Shown: positions 16,227 through 24,455 of the stretch, piece after piece
How the letters are laid out: every line of letters starts with the position of its first letter
Numbering within the stretch: position 1 is the first letter of the stretch
Source: Paenibacillus_F sp047238265
GTDB taxonomy: Bacteria > Bacillota > Bacilli > Paenibacillales > NBRC-103111
NCBI RefSeq assembly: GCF_047238265.1
Contig: NZ_JBDFMM010000001.1
Location: 5,766,001-5,830,000, forward strand
Reading direction: 5' to 3'
DNA: 64,000 nt
Notes under the pieces: model-generated
The model's database searches: none
What the model was told of the DNA's origin: nothing
What the model saw: the letters and a program-made list of their open reading frames with translations, nothing else
Program-made: the position numbers and the translations under genes

Positions 16227-17222
16227 TTAACTTGTGCCTAGCGTGTATTTTGTTAAAGTATCCGCACTTCCCCTTAACCGCTCTTCCAAAATCAAACGCA
16301 GTTCATCAGGAATCCGTTCATACTCGACTCCTTTCCCCAAAAACAAAAGCCAATCCGCGTAATACTCCAGCGCCTCAACATCGGCCACATTCAGTTGAAC
16401 ATTGAAAATCCCACTGGACTGGAACATCCCTGTAAAGGACAAAATAATCCCCGGCGGATGCAAACGCTTAAAGCGTTGAACCCCGGTCGCATCAAGCTTT
16501 ACAACCAGATTGGATTCACGTGCATCAAGCCGTTTTTTGCTCAAGATCTCTTGCTCAGACCGCTTCATCTCCTGCTTAGAAATGGCCGAATCCCGCAGCA
16601 TCTCAACGGGCAGATAACGAAACTCATCGGTATCAAGATCATAAACCTCAACCAGCCAACGAGCGTTTGAATTAAAAATATGAATCAAAAAAACGTCCAT
16701 TAACTGGGGCCACCCGGGACTCGGCTCATAAGTCAAACGCAAGTGCTTATCCCGCGCAGCAAGCGAAATCAACTGGTTCAACTCCGCTGGCGCCGCATCA
16801 TCGAGTTCCAACAGATTTGGATTGGCAGGATTTGTGTTTTCAAAAAGCAAGATATTATTCAGCTCGATCAACTCGTCGTGCTGGGTTTGCGAGGCGATGC
16901 CGATGAGTTTTTCAGTGATGGAACGGCGATTTTGCAAATAGGGCAACTGCGAATTTTTCGAAGCGATAAAGCTGATAAATATCGCTTTCAGCTCCTCTGG
17001 CGTGAAACGGACGGCGGACAGATACTGATTTTGCAGGACATTGTATCCACCCCCGCGTCCAAGCTCGGTCGTCAGCGGAAAACCCATCGCCTGTATCTCG
17101 TTAATGTCGCGGATCGCTGTCGCGCGGGAAATCTTGAACTCACGCTGAATCTCTGCAATCGTGAAATGCGCGCGGTTATTGATGAAGCGCATGATCAGAT
17201 TCACTCGTTCTATCTTTTTCAT
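16227..17222 (-). CDS. WYL-domain transcriptional regulator (YafY/DeoR-like)
   Basis: A 331-residue regulator. The N-terminal winged helix-turn-helix (HFTIAEIQREFKISRATAIR, DINEIQAMGFPLTTE) spans about residues 15-60. A WYL ligand-sensing region of about 140 residues follows, and a C-terminal WCX-like segment (LEYYADWLLFLGKGVEYERI) near 285. WYL regulators sense nucleotides or other ligands in the cytoplasm. It is divergent from the two GyrI-like genes. The intergenic DNA contains three copies of a GTATCA/TTTTTGATAC motif, consistent with control of both its own gene and the pair. Confidence 0.85.
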   Translation of the reverse strand: MKKIERVNLIMRFINNRAHFTIAEIQREFKISRATAIRDINEIQAMGFPLTTELGRGGGYNVLQNQYLSAVRFTPEELKAIFISFIASKNSQLPYLQNRRSITEKLIGIASQTQHDELIELNNILLFENTNPANPNLLELDDAAPAELNQLISLAARDKHLRLTYEPSPGWPQLMDVFLIHIFNSNARWLVEVYDLDTDEFRYLPVEMLRDSAISKQEMKRSEQEILSKKRLDARESNLVVKLDATGVQRFKRLHPPGIILSFTGMFQSSGIFNVQLNVADVEALEYYADWLLFLGKGVEYERIPDELRLILEERLRGSADTLTKYTLGTS

Positions 17223-17231
17223 GATTTTATT

Positions 17232-17318
17232 GTATCAGAAATGCAGCATTCATACTGATTTTGATGCTGTTTTTGCCTTACTTTTTGATACCGGATAAAA
17301 GGTTTCATTTTTTGATAC
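17232..17318. promoter_or_regulatory. Repeated TTTTTGATAC motifs, probable WYL-regulator operator
   Basis: TTTTTGATAC occurs at 17282-17291 and 17309-17318 (27 bases apart), with an inverted near-copy GTATCAGAAA at 17232-17241. All lie in the 149-base divergent promoter region. No other function for them is evident. Confidence 0.45.
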
Positions 17319-17371
17319 ATTTAGCGAATAGGATCAATCTTGTAAGATATGACCCTAAAGGAGAGATTAAA

Positions 17372-17851
17372 ATGTCTACCTACTCCATCCAGACCATCTC
17401 GGAAAACTACAAAATGACTGCTTTCGGTGTTTCACTGGAGGACTACAACGACTGGGCGGGTAATGCCGCCAAAACTGCCGCGAAAAAAGCTGAAATCACT
17501 GAAAACGGCAAGCTTGCCAAACTTCTCGCGCTCGCTGACGGACAGGAATATCAAATTAACTACGTTCTCGACGGCAAAGCCTGGCGCGGCTTCGGCGTGA
17601 AGGGTGCATACGACGTGGAAGACACGGTCGTCCTCGACTTTCTCGCTGGGGATTACCTCGTGGTGCCTGAAACAGGCTCTGACAAAGACCGCCTTGCTGA
17701 CGAAATAACAGGCAAAGTTTTCGGTGGCCTGCTGCAAGAAATCACGGACTACAAATACGTGGGTCCAGGTAACTCGACATTCGTCAAAGCAATTGAAGAC
17801 GGTAAATTCTACGGGGAAATGTGGCTTCGTGTCAAAAAAGTAGTAGACTAA
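17372..17851 (+). CDS. GyrI-like effector-binding protein, copy 1
   Basis: A 159-residue single-domain protein of the SHS2/GyrI-like small-molecule-binding superfamily (AraC effector-binding domain type). Typical features are the SYKMTAFGVSL-type first strand, AWRGFGVKG in the middle, VVLDFLAGDYLVVPETG before the last helix, and a C-terminal GKFYGEMWLRVKK strand. It has no DNA-binding domain, so it may bind a drug-like ligand on its own, as some stand-alone members do. ATG 17372 has AAAGGAGAG upstream. It is followed 22 bases later by a paralogue, so the pair is an operon, probably controlled by the divergent WYL regulator. Confidence 0.75.
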   Translation: MSTYSIQTISENYKMTAFGVSLEDYNDWAGNAAKTAAKKAEITENGKLAKLLALADGQEYQINYVLDGKAWRGFGVKGAYDVEDTVVLDFLAGDYLVVPETGSDKDRLADEITGKVFGGLLQEITDYKYVGPGNSTFVKAIEDGKFYGEMWLRVKKVVD

Positions 17852-17873
17852 TCTTAGTCAAAGGAGGTCTCTC

Positions 17874-18350
17874 ATGGCAAATTACACCGTTGAACACAAA
17901 AAATCATTTACATTGACCGCTTATGGTTTTTCACTTCAATCGAATTTTCAAGACGCCCCAGCTCTGCAAAAGGAAAAAGCGGAGTTTTGGGCAGGACTCA
18001 AGGCTGACGGACGTTTTGATAAGCTCAAGGCGGCCGCAAAAGATAATCGCGAATGGTCCGTCAACGAGGTTTATCAAGGCAGACCGTGGAATTATTTCGC
18101 GGTAGAAGCCGGCAAATCGGTCGCTGACGCAACACGCATCATCGAATTTCCGGAAAGCGAGTACATCGTGCTCGCAGGAACCGGGGAAAAGGAAACTTTG
18201 TTTGATCAGTTGACTTACCGCGCCTTTGGCGAAGTCTTGGCACAAATCACTGACTATGCTTACATCGGCGGTCCAAATGCGACTTATCGCAAAGAAAACG
18301 GTAACGGCACTTTCTATGGGGAATTTTGGGTTCCCGTGGTTAAAAAATAG
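17874..18350 (+). CDS. GyrI-like effector-binding protein, copy 2
   Basis: A 158-residue paralogue of the preceding gene, with the same order of elements: FTLTAYGFSLQSNF, PWNYFAVEAG, IIEFPESEYIVLAGTG and a terminal GTFYGEFWVPVVKK. AAAGGAGG lies eight bases before the ATG. The shared strand pattern is clear while identity is only moderate, so the duplication is old or the two were kept for different ligands. The pair could form a heterodimer (inference). Confidence 0.75.
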   Translation: MANYTVEHKKSFTLTAYGFSLQSNFQDAPALQKEKAEFWAGLKADGRFDKLKAAAKDNREWSVNEVYQGRPWNYFAVEAGKSVADATRIIEFPESEYIVLAGTGEKETLFDQLTYRAFGEVLAQITDYAYIGGPNATYRKENGNGTFYGEFWVPVVKK

Positions 18351-18454
18351 TAGGATGGCAAGTGTATACCACCTATTTCTCGAAGACAACTCCTTTACAA
18401 GCCAAAAAGGCTGCCCTGAACGGGGTGGCCTATTTACTTTAGATGCAGAATTTT

Positions 18455-18477
18455 AAGGCACCCAATTGGGTGCCCTT
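18455..18477. terminator. Palindromic hairpin between convergent genes
   Basis: GGCACCCAATTGGGTGCC is a perfect palindrome flanked by AA and CTT. It lies between the end of the plus-strand GyrI pair and the end of the minus-strand ABC-F gene, so it may act in both directions. T tracts are weak. Confidence 0.5.
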
Positions 18478-18523
18478 GCTTTGTAACATGTATGTTGAGA
18501 GGTATCGAGAGAACCATTCTCCC

Positions 18524-20098
18524 TTATAGGCTTTGTTCGGTCACTCCCGTCACCGGATCGAAGGTCAGCATTTTCGTCCCTATCTTATCGATGAAGAAGC
18601 GATCATGACTGACCGTAATGACGGCGCCGGGAAAATGGATTAGAGCTTGCTCCATGACCTGAATACTCATGAGATCCAGATGGTTGGTAGGCTCGTCCAA
18701 GATGATAACCGCCGCACCCGATAGAAGACACTTGGCCAGCGCCACCCGAGCCTTCTGTCCGCCGGACAGATGGCCGATCTCCTTGCTCAGATCCGCCTCC
18801 GAGAATTGCAGCATCGATAGAAATTTGGCCACCTTTTTGCGCGGGGCGTCCAGCCCCAATCCATACGTATTCACCGCGTGGCTAACGGTATCCTTGGGAT
18901 CAAGCTCCCCCCACATCCGGTTGAAGTAGGCGTAGCTAACGCCCTTCTCCCAGATAACCTCTCCCGACTCCGGTTTCTCCGCCCCGGTAAGCGTCTTGAT
19001 GAGCGTGGACTTCCCGCTTCCGTTCGGCCCCGCGATGACCAAGCGATCTTCCTTCTGAATATCGAAGCTAACGTTCTCGAAGATCTGCCTGCCCTCGTAG
19101 GTCTGTCCGATCTTCTTCACCTCGCATAGCTTATCCGGGAAACGCAGCCTCTCGTATATATCGGTAATCAGTACGTTAACGGGATGCGGCTCGATCCGCT
19201 TCTTGTTATCCGCCAGCTTCCGTGAGAGACGGTCCTTGGAAGCGGATTTCCTGCTCGCGCGGTCGTCGATCGCCTCAGACTCCATGAGCAGCAGCTCTTC
19301 CTCCCATTCGAACTGACGGTCCAGCTCCTTCTTGCGCATCTTCTTCTTACGGACATAATCGGTGTAGTTGCCTTCGTATTCCTGAAAATGATAATTCTCG
19401 ATCTCGATCGTACGCGTGACGACCTTATCGATGAATTGCCGGTCATGCGACACCAGAATCATGGCTCCCTTGAACCGGTACAGCCACTGCTCCAGCCATG
19501 CAATGCCTTCCATATCGAGGTAATTCGTAGGCTCGTCGAGCAGAACGACATCGGGCAGCTCGATTAGTAACTTCGCGAGCGCCGCACGGTTACGCCATCC
19601 CCCGGACAACTCATCGATCGGCTGATTTCGGGATCTGTCGTTGAACCCTAGCTTCGTGAGCACTGTGTCAATCTCGACGGACACGTTCCAGCCATCGAGA
19701 TGATCCATTTGCTCGAATAACTCCGCCTGCCTCGCTAGCAGCCCCTCCATTTCGTTATTGTCTGTAACCAAACCCAGCTTATTTCCTACCTCTAGCAGCT
19801 CTCGCTCGATAAGGGCAACCTGCTCGAAGCACATTTCCAGTTCTTGCTGAACAGACAGGCTTCCGCTCAATTCCGAGAATTGAGAGAAATATCCGATTTT
19901 CAACTGAGGACTTATTTCTACTCTGCCGGAAGTCGGCTCCTCTTTGCCCATAATGAGTTTAAATACCGTCGACTTGCCGGCACCGTTTCGTCCGATCAGG
20001 CCGATACGTTCCCCTTGCATAACTCGAAAATAAATATCACGAAAGATCATGGACCCTTCATACTTCTTCGTGACGTTCTCCAAACGTATTACGCTCAT
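18524..20098 (-). CDS. ABC-F family ATPase
   Basis: A 524-residue soluble protein with two ABC cassettes and no membrane domain. Cassette 1 has Walker A GRNGAGKSTV near residue 38, signature LSGGW near 162, and Walker B VVLLDEPTNYLD. Cassette 2 has GPNGSGKSTL near 340, LSGGQ near 430 and VIILDEPTNHLD. A charged linker (KKKMRKKELDRQFEWEEELL) corresponds to the ribosome-facing interdomain arm. ABC-F proteins act on the ribosome, either in translation control or in drug protection. ATG 20098 is preferred (AGGGTG upstream). The linker is of ordinary length, and resistance cannot be deduced without comparison to Msr/Vga/Lsa/VmlR proteins. Confidence 0.9.
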   Translation of the reverse strand: MSVIRLENVTKKYEGSMIFRDIYFRVMQGERIGLIGRNGAGKSTVFKLIMGKEEPTSGRVEISPQLKIGYFSQFSELSGSLSVQQELEMCFEQVALIERELLEVGNKLGLVTDNNEMEGLLARQAELFEQMDHLDGWNVSVEIDTVLTKLGFNDRSRNQPIDELSGGWRNRAALAKLLIELPDVVLLDEPTNYLDMEGIAWLEQWLYRFKGAMILVSHDRQFIDKVVTRTIEIENYHFQEYEGNYTDYVRKKKMRKKELDRQFEWEEELLLMESEAIDDRASRKSASKDRLSRKLADNKKRIEPHPVNVLITDIYERLRFPDKLCEVKKIGQTYEGRQIFENVSFDIQKEDRLVIAGPNGSGKSTLIKTLTGAEKPESGEVIWEKGVSYAYFNRMWGELDPKDTVSHAVNTYGLGLDAPRKKVAKFLSMLQFSEADLSKEIGHLSGGQKARVALAKCLLSGAAVIILDEPTNHLDLMSIQVMEQALIHFPGAVITVSHDRFFIDKIGTKMLTFDPVTGVTEQSL

Positions 20099-20143
20099 GG
20101 CTATCACCCTTACTTTAGCAAGATATCGAAACTATTAAAGTTT

Positions 20144-21004
20144 TTATTCTACTGGCGGCAGCGAAGTTCGCAGCAGGGTGTCCATGTCGGCAATCGGTAT
20201 GGCCAAACCAGCTTCTATCATTTGGTTTTGATGCTCGACATCGGCAGTGGCGAATACAACGGCGATGGCTTTGCCACGCTTGTTAATAACGGGAGAGCCG
20301 CTATTGCCCTTATAGACCGGCGCATCAAGGGCCATGACCGGCGTCTGACGGCCTTGGATCGGGACCAAGCCGATAATAGCCCCTTTAATGGCGATTTGCG
20401 TGAGGTGAAGCGGATTGCCAATCACGTAGATTTGTTCATCCGGCTCCCACTGTTTGTTGTCTCGCTCGACTTCAATAAACGGCAGCCGTTGATCCCCGAT
20501 GTCCGCCTTCAGTATGGCGATATCCAGATCGGGATCACTGCCCGACAGCTCCGCTTTATAACTCTGACTTTGCCCCGGGAATTTCACTATAATATAGCCG
20601 TTATCTTCAATGACGTGGTAGTTGGTCACAATATAGCCCCCGTTAATGTGAAATCCGGTGCCCTTGCCGTTGTCCGTGCTGACTGTAACAACCGCTTCTT
20701 TATAGCTTTGGATTTCAGCTTGGCTGGATAATTCCCTCGACCCGAACAAGAGCGGGAGCGTCTTCATGTTGTAGATTTGCGGCCAGAAGACCAATATATT
20801 TCCGACTAGAGCGGCAACAAGCAGGAATATGACCGTATTTCTGATCCACTTCCGCCGGTTGGCCGATGAACCCCCGTCGTCGTCGTCCTCTTCCGACTCA
20901 AAATCCCACTCCTCGTCTGCATATGGGTGGTCATTCTCATGTTCTTGCTTCTCTTCGGAATGAGAAAGAGAGTTCTCTTTGTTTCGACTTGGATTATTTT
21001 CCAT
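20144..21004 (-). CDS. Membrane-anchored trypsin-like serine protease (S1C, HtrA-like without PDZ)
   Basis: A 286-residue protein. An acidic cytoplasmic N-terminus of about 60 residues (EEWDFESEEDDDDGG) and a single membrane helix (TVIFLLVAALVGNILVFW near 70) precede an extracytoplasmic protease domain. The catalytic triad is visible: His in IVTNYHVIED, Asp in DPDLDIAILK and Ser in YKGNSGSPV. The chain stops after the protease domain, so unlike HtrA (32854-34092 in this window) it has no PDZ. ATG 21004 is chosen because GGAGGG lies six bases upstream. It sits alone between two ABC-F genes. The role is probably surface protein quality control or processing; the target is unknown. Confidence 0.8.
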   Translation of the reverse strand: MENNPSRNKENSLSHSEEKQEHENDHPYADEEWDFESEEDDDDGGSSANRRKWIRNTVIFLLVAALVGNILVFWPQIYNMKTLPLLFGSRELSSQAEIQSYKEAVVTVSTDNGKGTGFHINGGYIVTNYHVIEDNGYIIVKFPGQSQSYKAELSGSDPDLDIAILKADIGDQRLPFIEVERDNKQWEPDEQIYVIGNPLHLTQIAIKGAIIGLVPIQGRQTPVMALDAPVYKGNSGSPVINKRGKAIAVVFATADVEHQNQMIEAGLAIPIADMDTLLRTSLPPVE

Positions 21005-21136
21005 GCGCATCCCTCCGTATTCGCCGTAATCTTGTCCCGTTATTGTATCATCAAACTGCCTATAATTGGGGGAGGATGGCGGCAACGTCCTGCGTCGCAT
21101 TGAATACATTATTAGTCCAGTTGGGAATTCAAACAA

Positions 21137-21163
21137 ACCACTTCCGGAATGGAGTGGTTTATT
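21137..21163 (-). terminator. Terminator after the second ABC-F gene
   Basis: AAACCACT and AGTGGTTT with an inner CC/GG pair form a hairpin. On the minus strand it is followed by GTTTGAATT. It lies 75 bases beyond the ABC-F stop at 21238. Confidence 0.5.
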
Positions 21164-21237
21164 TGGGTTACATCGTTGATATTTTTCCACTATCATCATG
21201 TTTTATTGCTAACTGACCTCACTTCGAGGGTTGTCCT

Positions 21238-22977
21238 TTAAAGCCTTTTAATCAGCTCTTCCAGCTCCTCTACCAATCCTTTTGCAAGTTCAAAATTAGT
21301 ATCTTTTAAAGCCCATTCTATTTTCATTTCAACTGACTTTTTGTTTTGTTCCGCTTCTAAATAGTCTTTATCAAAATGACTAGCATAAATCATCTGTCTA
21401 AATTTTCGCATACTCATTTTTCTAATCGTCTTATCTTCAATGATTAATACATAATCCATCCCATTTACAACAGTATAGAAATCATGAGATATCATGAGAA
21501 TCGCACCTTTATAATCTTCAATGGCTTTTTCCAGTGCAATTTGCGTATAGGTGTCTAAATGGCTTGTAGGTTCATCAAGAAGCAATACGTTTGCCTTACT
21601 GGCAGAAACTTTGGCCAATTGGAGTATGTTTTTTTCTCCACCAGATAAAGATCCTATCTTCTGATTAACGATTTCTCCTTCAAAGCCATAGTGAGAGATA
21701 TACGATCTAACCTCATCATAAGTACTAAACCCGGCCTCAATGAATTCTTCTAGTATTGTATTAGAATCCTTTAACACCTCGCCTTGAAACTGAGATAGAT
21801 AAGTCACTTTTGCATCCGCATTTATTTCAATGGAAGCATGATTATTTTTAAAGATGTCTCGAAGTAAGGTTGTTTTCCCGGTACCGTTTGGACCGATAAT
21901 AGCTACTTTATCCGTAGATTTTATCTCAAAGCTAACCTTGTCTAACAGCAGCTCATCAAAAGCAACCCTATAATTACTGACCTTTACAACAATGGTGTCT
22001 TCAATCTCATGATCAATATCAAAACTAATATTCGGCTGCTTAATATCAACAAATGGCGCTTTAATTCTACGCGCTTCCAATCTCTCTTGAAATCTAACTC
22101 TAGCTTTTAACGCCCTCCCTCTGGATGCTTCTGAATTAATAGTTGCGATAGCTCTAAGATTATCAATAATGTTATCGTATCTCTCAATTTCTTCTTGTTC
22201 AGCGACTGCGATTTCTTGCAACTCAATTTTTGTCTGAAGTAATGAGAAATTATACTCAATATATCGCCCATCGAACTCTTGGATCTCCCTATTTTCAAGG
22301 TGTATAATTTTGTTGAAACAATGATTGAGTAGATATCGGTTGTGCGTAACAACTAGCAGCATTCCTTTGTGAGAGTTAATAAGTTTTTTAAGAGCATTTA
22401 GATTTTCGAAGTCTAAAAACACATCCGGTTCGTCCATAATCATTAAGTCGGGACGATTAAGCATTTCCTTCATCACTTGAATAAGTTTGAATTCCCCGCC
22501 GCTCAGGTCGGCTACCTTACTATCTCTTCGCTTCATAAGGTTTGCTACATTTAGCTGCTTATGAATGTTGCTTTCAAAATCATCCCCGCCAATAGCATCC
22601 CATGCGTCTAAAGCGAATTGATACTTTTCCAGTAACGGCTCTATATCTGTTGAGGTTTCCATTTCCGTACAAATCGATTGAATTTCATTTTGAAGCTTTA
22701 TAAATGGTTCTCCTATATATTCAAAAACGGTTGTTTCTTTCGTGTTGTCTAGTTCTGAGAACTGACTTACGTATCCAATTGTACAATCGGGGTCCATCTC
22801 TAATTTACCATCGAAAAGATATCTTTCCGGGTCGATCAGTATATCTATCAAAGTGCTTTTCCCACTGCCGCTTGTTCCGATAAAAGCGCAATGTTGTGCT
22901 TCTTCTAACGTAAATGAAATGTTGTTAAATAGTTCTTTTTGCGGAAACGAGAAGGATAAGTTATCGACTTTTATCAT
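21238..22977 (-). CDS. ABC-F family ATPase, divergent (AT-rich)
   Basis: A 579-residue tandem-ABC protein. Cassette 1 has Walker A GTSGSGKSTL near residue 35 and signature LSGGE, but a degenerate Walker B region, LMIMDEPDVFLD, with Asp-Val in place of the usual Thr-Asn. Its switch motif reads VTHNRYL. Cassette 2 is canonical: GPNGTGKTTL, LSGGE, VLLLDEPTSHLD. The linker between them is long and charged, and a helical C-terminal extension of about 50 residues ends in LAKGLVEELEELIKRL. AT content is far higher than in the adjacent SNF2 locus, suggesting separate acquisition. ATG 22977 follows AAAGG. These traits recall antibiotic-resistance ABC-Fs, but the drug cannot be named. Confidence 0.85.
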   Translation of the reverse strand: MIKVDNLSFSFPQKELFNNISFTLEEAQHCAFIGTSGSGKSTLIDILIDPERYLFDGKLEMDPDCTIGYVSQFSELDNTKETTVFEYIGEPFIKLQNEIQSICTEMETSTDIEPLLEKYQFALDAWDAIGGDDFESNIHKQLNVANLMKRRDSKVADLSGGEFKLIQVMKEMLNRPDLMIMDEPDVFLDFENLNALKKLINSHKGMLLVVTHNRYLLNHCFNKIIHLENREIQEFDGRYIEYNFSLLQTKIELQEIAVAEQEEIERYDNIIDNLRAIATINSEASRGRALKARVRFQERLEARRIKAPFVDIKQPNISFDIDHEIEDTIVVKVSNYRVAFDELLLDKVSFEIKSTDKVAIIGPNGTGKTTLLRDIFKNNHASIEINADAKVTYLSQFQGEVLKDSNTILEEFIEAGFSTYDEVRSYISHYGFEGEIVNQKIGSLSGGEKNILQLAKVSASKANVLLLDEPTSHLDTYTQIALEKAIEDYKGAILMISHDFYTVVNGMDYVLIIEDKTIRKMSMRKFRQMIYASHFDKDYLEAEQNKKSVEMKIEWALKDTNFELAKGLVEELEELIKRL

Positions 22978-23030
22978 AGTATTACCTTTCTTTATCACTA
23001 AAATAGTGGCTATTAGATGGATTGCAAACC

Positions 23031-23147
23031 ATGGATTTTGAATTTACCGCTGTTAGAGTAACACTGTTTACAACCAACTTCAATCCCATTGTATCCCTTG
23101 TGGTCCTTATCGGACTAGCTGTCATTGCGGCGGGTGGTCGTTTTTAA
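23031..23147 (+). CDS. Possible 38-residue membrane peptide or gene remnant
   Basis: An ATG-started frame ends in one strongly hydrophobic segment: TNFNPIVSLVVLIGLAVIAA, then GGRF and stop. The composition is unusually protein-like for intergenic DNA, but there is no ribosome binding site, so it may be the last exon-like end of a deleted membrane-protein gene. Apart from this, the 293 bases between the divergent ABC-F and YwqB-like genes show nothing recognisable. Confidence 0.25.
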   Translation: MDFEFTAVRVTLFTTNFNPIVSLVVLIGLAVIAAGGRF

Positions 23148-23270
23148 GCCGATGTTAATCAGGTCTTAGATCAAGGGTCTTTGGGCTGCATGCCATCTTT
23201 ATCATTTATCGTTATAATGAAGGGAGGGATTTACGAGCGGCCAAAGCTCAAGAAAGGAATGTCCGGCATT

Positions 23271-24455
23271 ATGACGATAACCGAGTCAAATCGACTGAGC
23301 GAGCTGAGCATTGAAGAGTGTCAGAGCCTGATCGCAGGCTGCGCCGAGGGAGCGGCGAGCAGCCCGTTTCAAATAAACTACGGTAACGAAGTGCGCTCCA
23401 AAGTGCGTCTCTTTCTGTCCGAATTGACACCCGAGGAGGCCTGGCTGCTCGAGCTGAACATCGGGCTGTTTTTGCTTCGCAAGCAATCGACCGACCGCCA
23501 CTCGGGCTACTTCACCCAGGTGGCGGCATCCGAGACGATAGATACGATTGAGGCTCACCTCAATAGCGGCTTGCCGCCGGAGATCGCGGTCAAGCATCAA
23601 GGGCGACTGCTGGAGACGGCCGTTTACATCCGCGAAACGGTAAAGGCGAATGCGTGGTTCCCGCCAGCCTATTTGGATATCTATGTGGAGCTGTGGTTGA
23701 TCCTGGTATCGTCCGATGCGGACAGCCCTCGCCTCTTTAAGGAGGAGCTGTCCCATTTGGCCGATGGATTCAGCAAGGAAAATAAGCTCTTCCCGCTTGT
23801 CGCCCGCGCTTGGATTCACTTCTGGCTTCAAGAGGATCAAGCTGCTTGGCGGCTGCTCGAAGCAGCGGAGCGGCATCGGCTGAATCCCGGGCATGTGTTC
23901 CGCTTTCTGCGCGTGCTGGAGGAGACTGGCGAATGGATACGGCTAGAGGCTTGGCTAAGCCATTGCGCCACCGAGCGGGTCGGTCGCAGCCCCGGTAGCC
24001 TGGATAGGTATGGACGCTACTGGGAAGCCGTCGTCGGACAATTGCCGGAGGCCGAGAGGAACATGTGGAGCGCGATTACGAGCCTGCTTCCCTACTCCAG
24101 CAGCCTGTACGAGGAGAACTTGATGCGCTTCGGCCGTTGGCGCCAGTGGGTTGATTATCAGCTTAGCCTCGGCAGCGATCCGCTCGACTTCCGGGCGAAG
24201 GATCTGCAGCCCATCGAGAAGGAGGCCCCGGAGGCACTGCTGCCGTTCTACCACCAAGGCATAGAGAAATACGTGTTGCTAAGAAACCGCCACGGCTACA
24301 AGCGGGCGGTGAAGCTGCTCAAACGGCTGGCCAAGCTGTACAAGAAGCTAAAGCGTGAGCAGCGGTGGGACGTGTACATAGAGACATTCGTGAGCCGGCA
24401 TAGCCGGCTGCGGGCCCTTCAGGAAGAGCTGCGGAAAGGAAAGCTGATTCCATGA
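23271..24455 (+). CDS. YwqB-like SNF2 partner lacking a visible SWIM zinc finger
   Basis: About 394 residues, helical and rich in Trp, Leu and Arg. It ends in a basic coiled region (YKRAVKLLKRLAKLYKKLKR). Overlap with the SNF2 helicase start (ATGA) means the two are translationally coupled. In B. subtilis and relatives this position is held by YwqB, whose N-terminal third carries a SWIM finger (CxCxnCxH). No such cysteines occur here; the protein seems to start after the finger. The ATG at 23271 (AAAGGA upstream) is favoured, with 23259 possible. High GC matches the helicase. Loss of the finger probably alters nucleic-acid binding of the pair (inference). Confidence 0.65.
   Translation: MTITESNRLSELSIEECQSLIAGCAEGAASSPFQINYGNEVRSKVRLFLSELTPEEAWLLELNIGLFLLRKQSTDRHSGYFTQVAASETIDTIEAHLNSGLPPEIAVKHQGRLLETAVYIRETVKANAWFPPAYLDIYVELWLILVSSDADSPRLFKEELSHLADGFSKENKLFPLVARAWIHFWLQEDQAAWRLLEAAERHRLNPGHVFRFLRVLEETGEWIRLEAWLSHCATERVGRSPGSLDRYGRYWEAVVGQLPEAERNMWSAITSLLPYSSSLYEENLMRFGRWRQWVDYQLSLGSDPLDFRAKDLQPIEKEAPEALLPFYHQGIEKYVLLRNRHGYKRAVKLLKRLAKLYKKLKREQRWDVYIETFVSRHSRLRALQEELRKGKLIP

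Noticed and set aside
18408..18431. Imperfect AGGC/GCCT hairpin after the GyrI pair
   Set aside because: Mismatched stem and no T tract; the palindrome at 18455-18477 is the better terminator candidate.
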